From: Nocardioides coralli
GTDB taxonomy: Bacteria > Actinomycetota > Actinomycetes > Propionibacteriales > Nocardioidaceae
Length of the DNA: 64,000 nt
Direction: 5' to 3'
Assembly: GCF_019880385.1 (NCBI RefSeq)
Contig: NZ_CP082273.1
Coordinates: forward strand, 2,294,001-2,358,000
Part shown: piece by piece, positions 63,673-64,000 of the stretch
Layout: every line of letters starts with the position of its first letter
Position numbering within the stretch: the stretch's first letter is position 1
Made by a program: the position numbers and the translations under genes
Notes under the pieces: generated by a model
The model's database searches: none
What the model was told of the DNA's origin: nothing
What the model saw: only the letters and a program-made list of their open reading frames with translations

Positions 63673-64000
63673 TCAGAAGACGGTGTAGTGCAGGAGCAGC
63701 CAGATCGGCGCGATGGTCGCCAGCAGCGAGTCGAGCCGGTCCATGAGGCCGCCGTGGCCCGGGATGACCGAGCTCATGTCCTTGACGCCGAGGTCGCGCT
63801 TGATCACCGACTCGCACAGGTCGCCGAGGGTCGCCATGACCACGGCGATCAGGCCGAGCACGACGCCGACCCAGGCCCGACCGTCGAGCAGGTAGACCAC
63901 CAGCAGCCAGCCGGCGACGACGCAGAACAGCGCCGAGCCGGCGAAGCCCTCCCACGACTTCTTGGGGGAGATCACCGGTGCCATCGGGTGGCGGCCGAAC
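63673..64000 (-). CDS. cdsA: Phosphatidate cytidylyltransferase (CDP-diglyceride synthetase), C-terminal part
   Basis: CdsA makes CDP-diacylglycerol from CTP and phosphatidate for phospholipid synthesis. Only the last 108 or so residues are in the window; the gene continues past the right edge. ISPKKSWEGFAGS, the membrane helices around WVGVVLGLIAVVMATLGDL, and the family signature SVIKRDLGVKDMSSVIPGHG followed by GLMDRLDSLL are clear. It is encoded upstream of the small membrane gene and rlmN on the same strand. Confidence 0.95.
   Translation of the reverse strand, partial: FGRHPMAPVISPKKSWEGFAGSALFCVVAGWLLVVYLLDGRAWVGVVLGLIAVVMATLGDLCESVIKRDLGVKDMSSVIPGHGGLMDRLDSLLATIAPIWLLLHYTVF

Overview
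This 64-kb window is a chromosomal segment of a very GC-rich actinobacterium, most likely a member of the Nocardioidaceae (Nocardioides-like). The basis is the strongly GC-biased third codon positions, the many GTG starts and the many genes that appear to be leaderless. It also carries actinobacterial families (ECF42 sigma factor with a YCII partner, DUF4439, DUF4081-GNAT, DUF222/HNH) and the actinobacterial translation and isoprenoid gene order. I see no rRNA, tRNA, insertion sequence, prophage or CRISPR array.

Layout. 1-2.7 kb holds a GNAT acetyltransferase, a small membrane protein, the azlCD exporter and dapB. A methyltransferase follows, then a 32-bp tandem repeat, then M16 peptidase-pnp-rpsO on the minus strand (3.5-7.6 kb). 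A DUF6458-like membrane protein is divergent from a YCII-ECF42 sigma pair with a recognisable ECF42 promoter (7.8-9.8 kb). A sugar block spans 9.9-23.4 kb. It contains mannitol-type PTS IIA and IICB, a divergent 578-residue MDR dehydrogenase, a kinase-like protein, CstA with a small companion, and a PNPOx-like protein. It ends with ptsI divergent from deoR-fruK-fruA-ptsH.

Core block. 23.4-42.8 kb is mostly minus strand: membrane protein, ribF, truB, rbfA, infB, ylxR, nusA, rimP; then HAD, proS and GNAT; then ispG, rseP and dxr. Two guest pairs interrupt it: a Tat-lipoprotein/DUF4439 pair, and an SDR plus DUF222-HNH pair lying between ispG and the GNAT-proS unit.

Polyamine island. 42.9-58.5 kb looks like a complete uptake and catabolism set. 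It encodes a GABA-type aminotransferase, a saccharopine-dehydrogenase-like protein, an aminobutyraldehyde-type dehydrogenase, a YtcJ-like amidohydrolase, a second class III aminotransferase, MmsA, PotCBAD, an Lrp regulator, an FAD amine oxidoreductase and a DDAH. Import by PotABCD could feed a C4 branch (putrescine to GABA to succinic semialdehyde) and a C3 branch (beta-alanine to malonic semialdehyde to acetyl-CoA through MmsA). Related CGGAATC-like motifs sit at three promoter regions, which suggests one regulator.

Right end. 58.5-64 kb holds an M1 peptidase, a RIO kinase behind a leader peptide with hairpins, a LOG-family protein, rlmN, a small membrane protein and the C-terminal part of cdsA, which runs off the window. 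Cross-cutting themes are TANNNT boxes 5-8 nt before the start codon of at least thirteen genes, and strong hairpins at several convergent gene ends.
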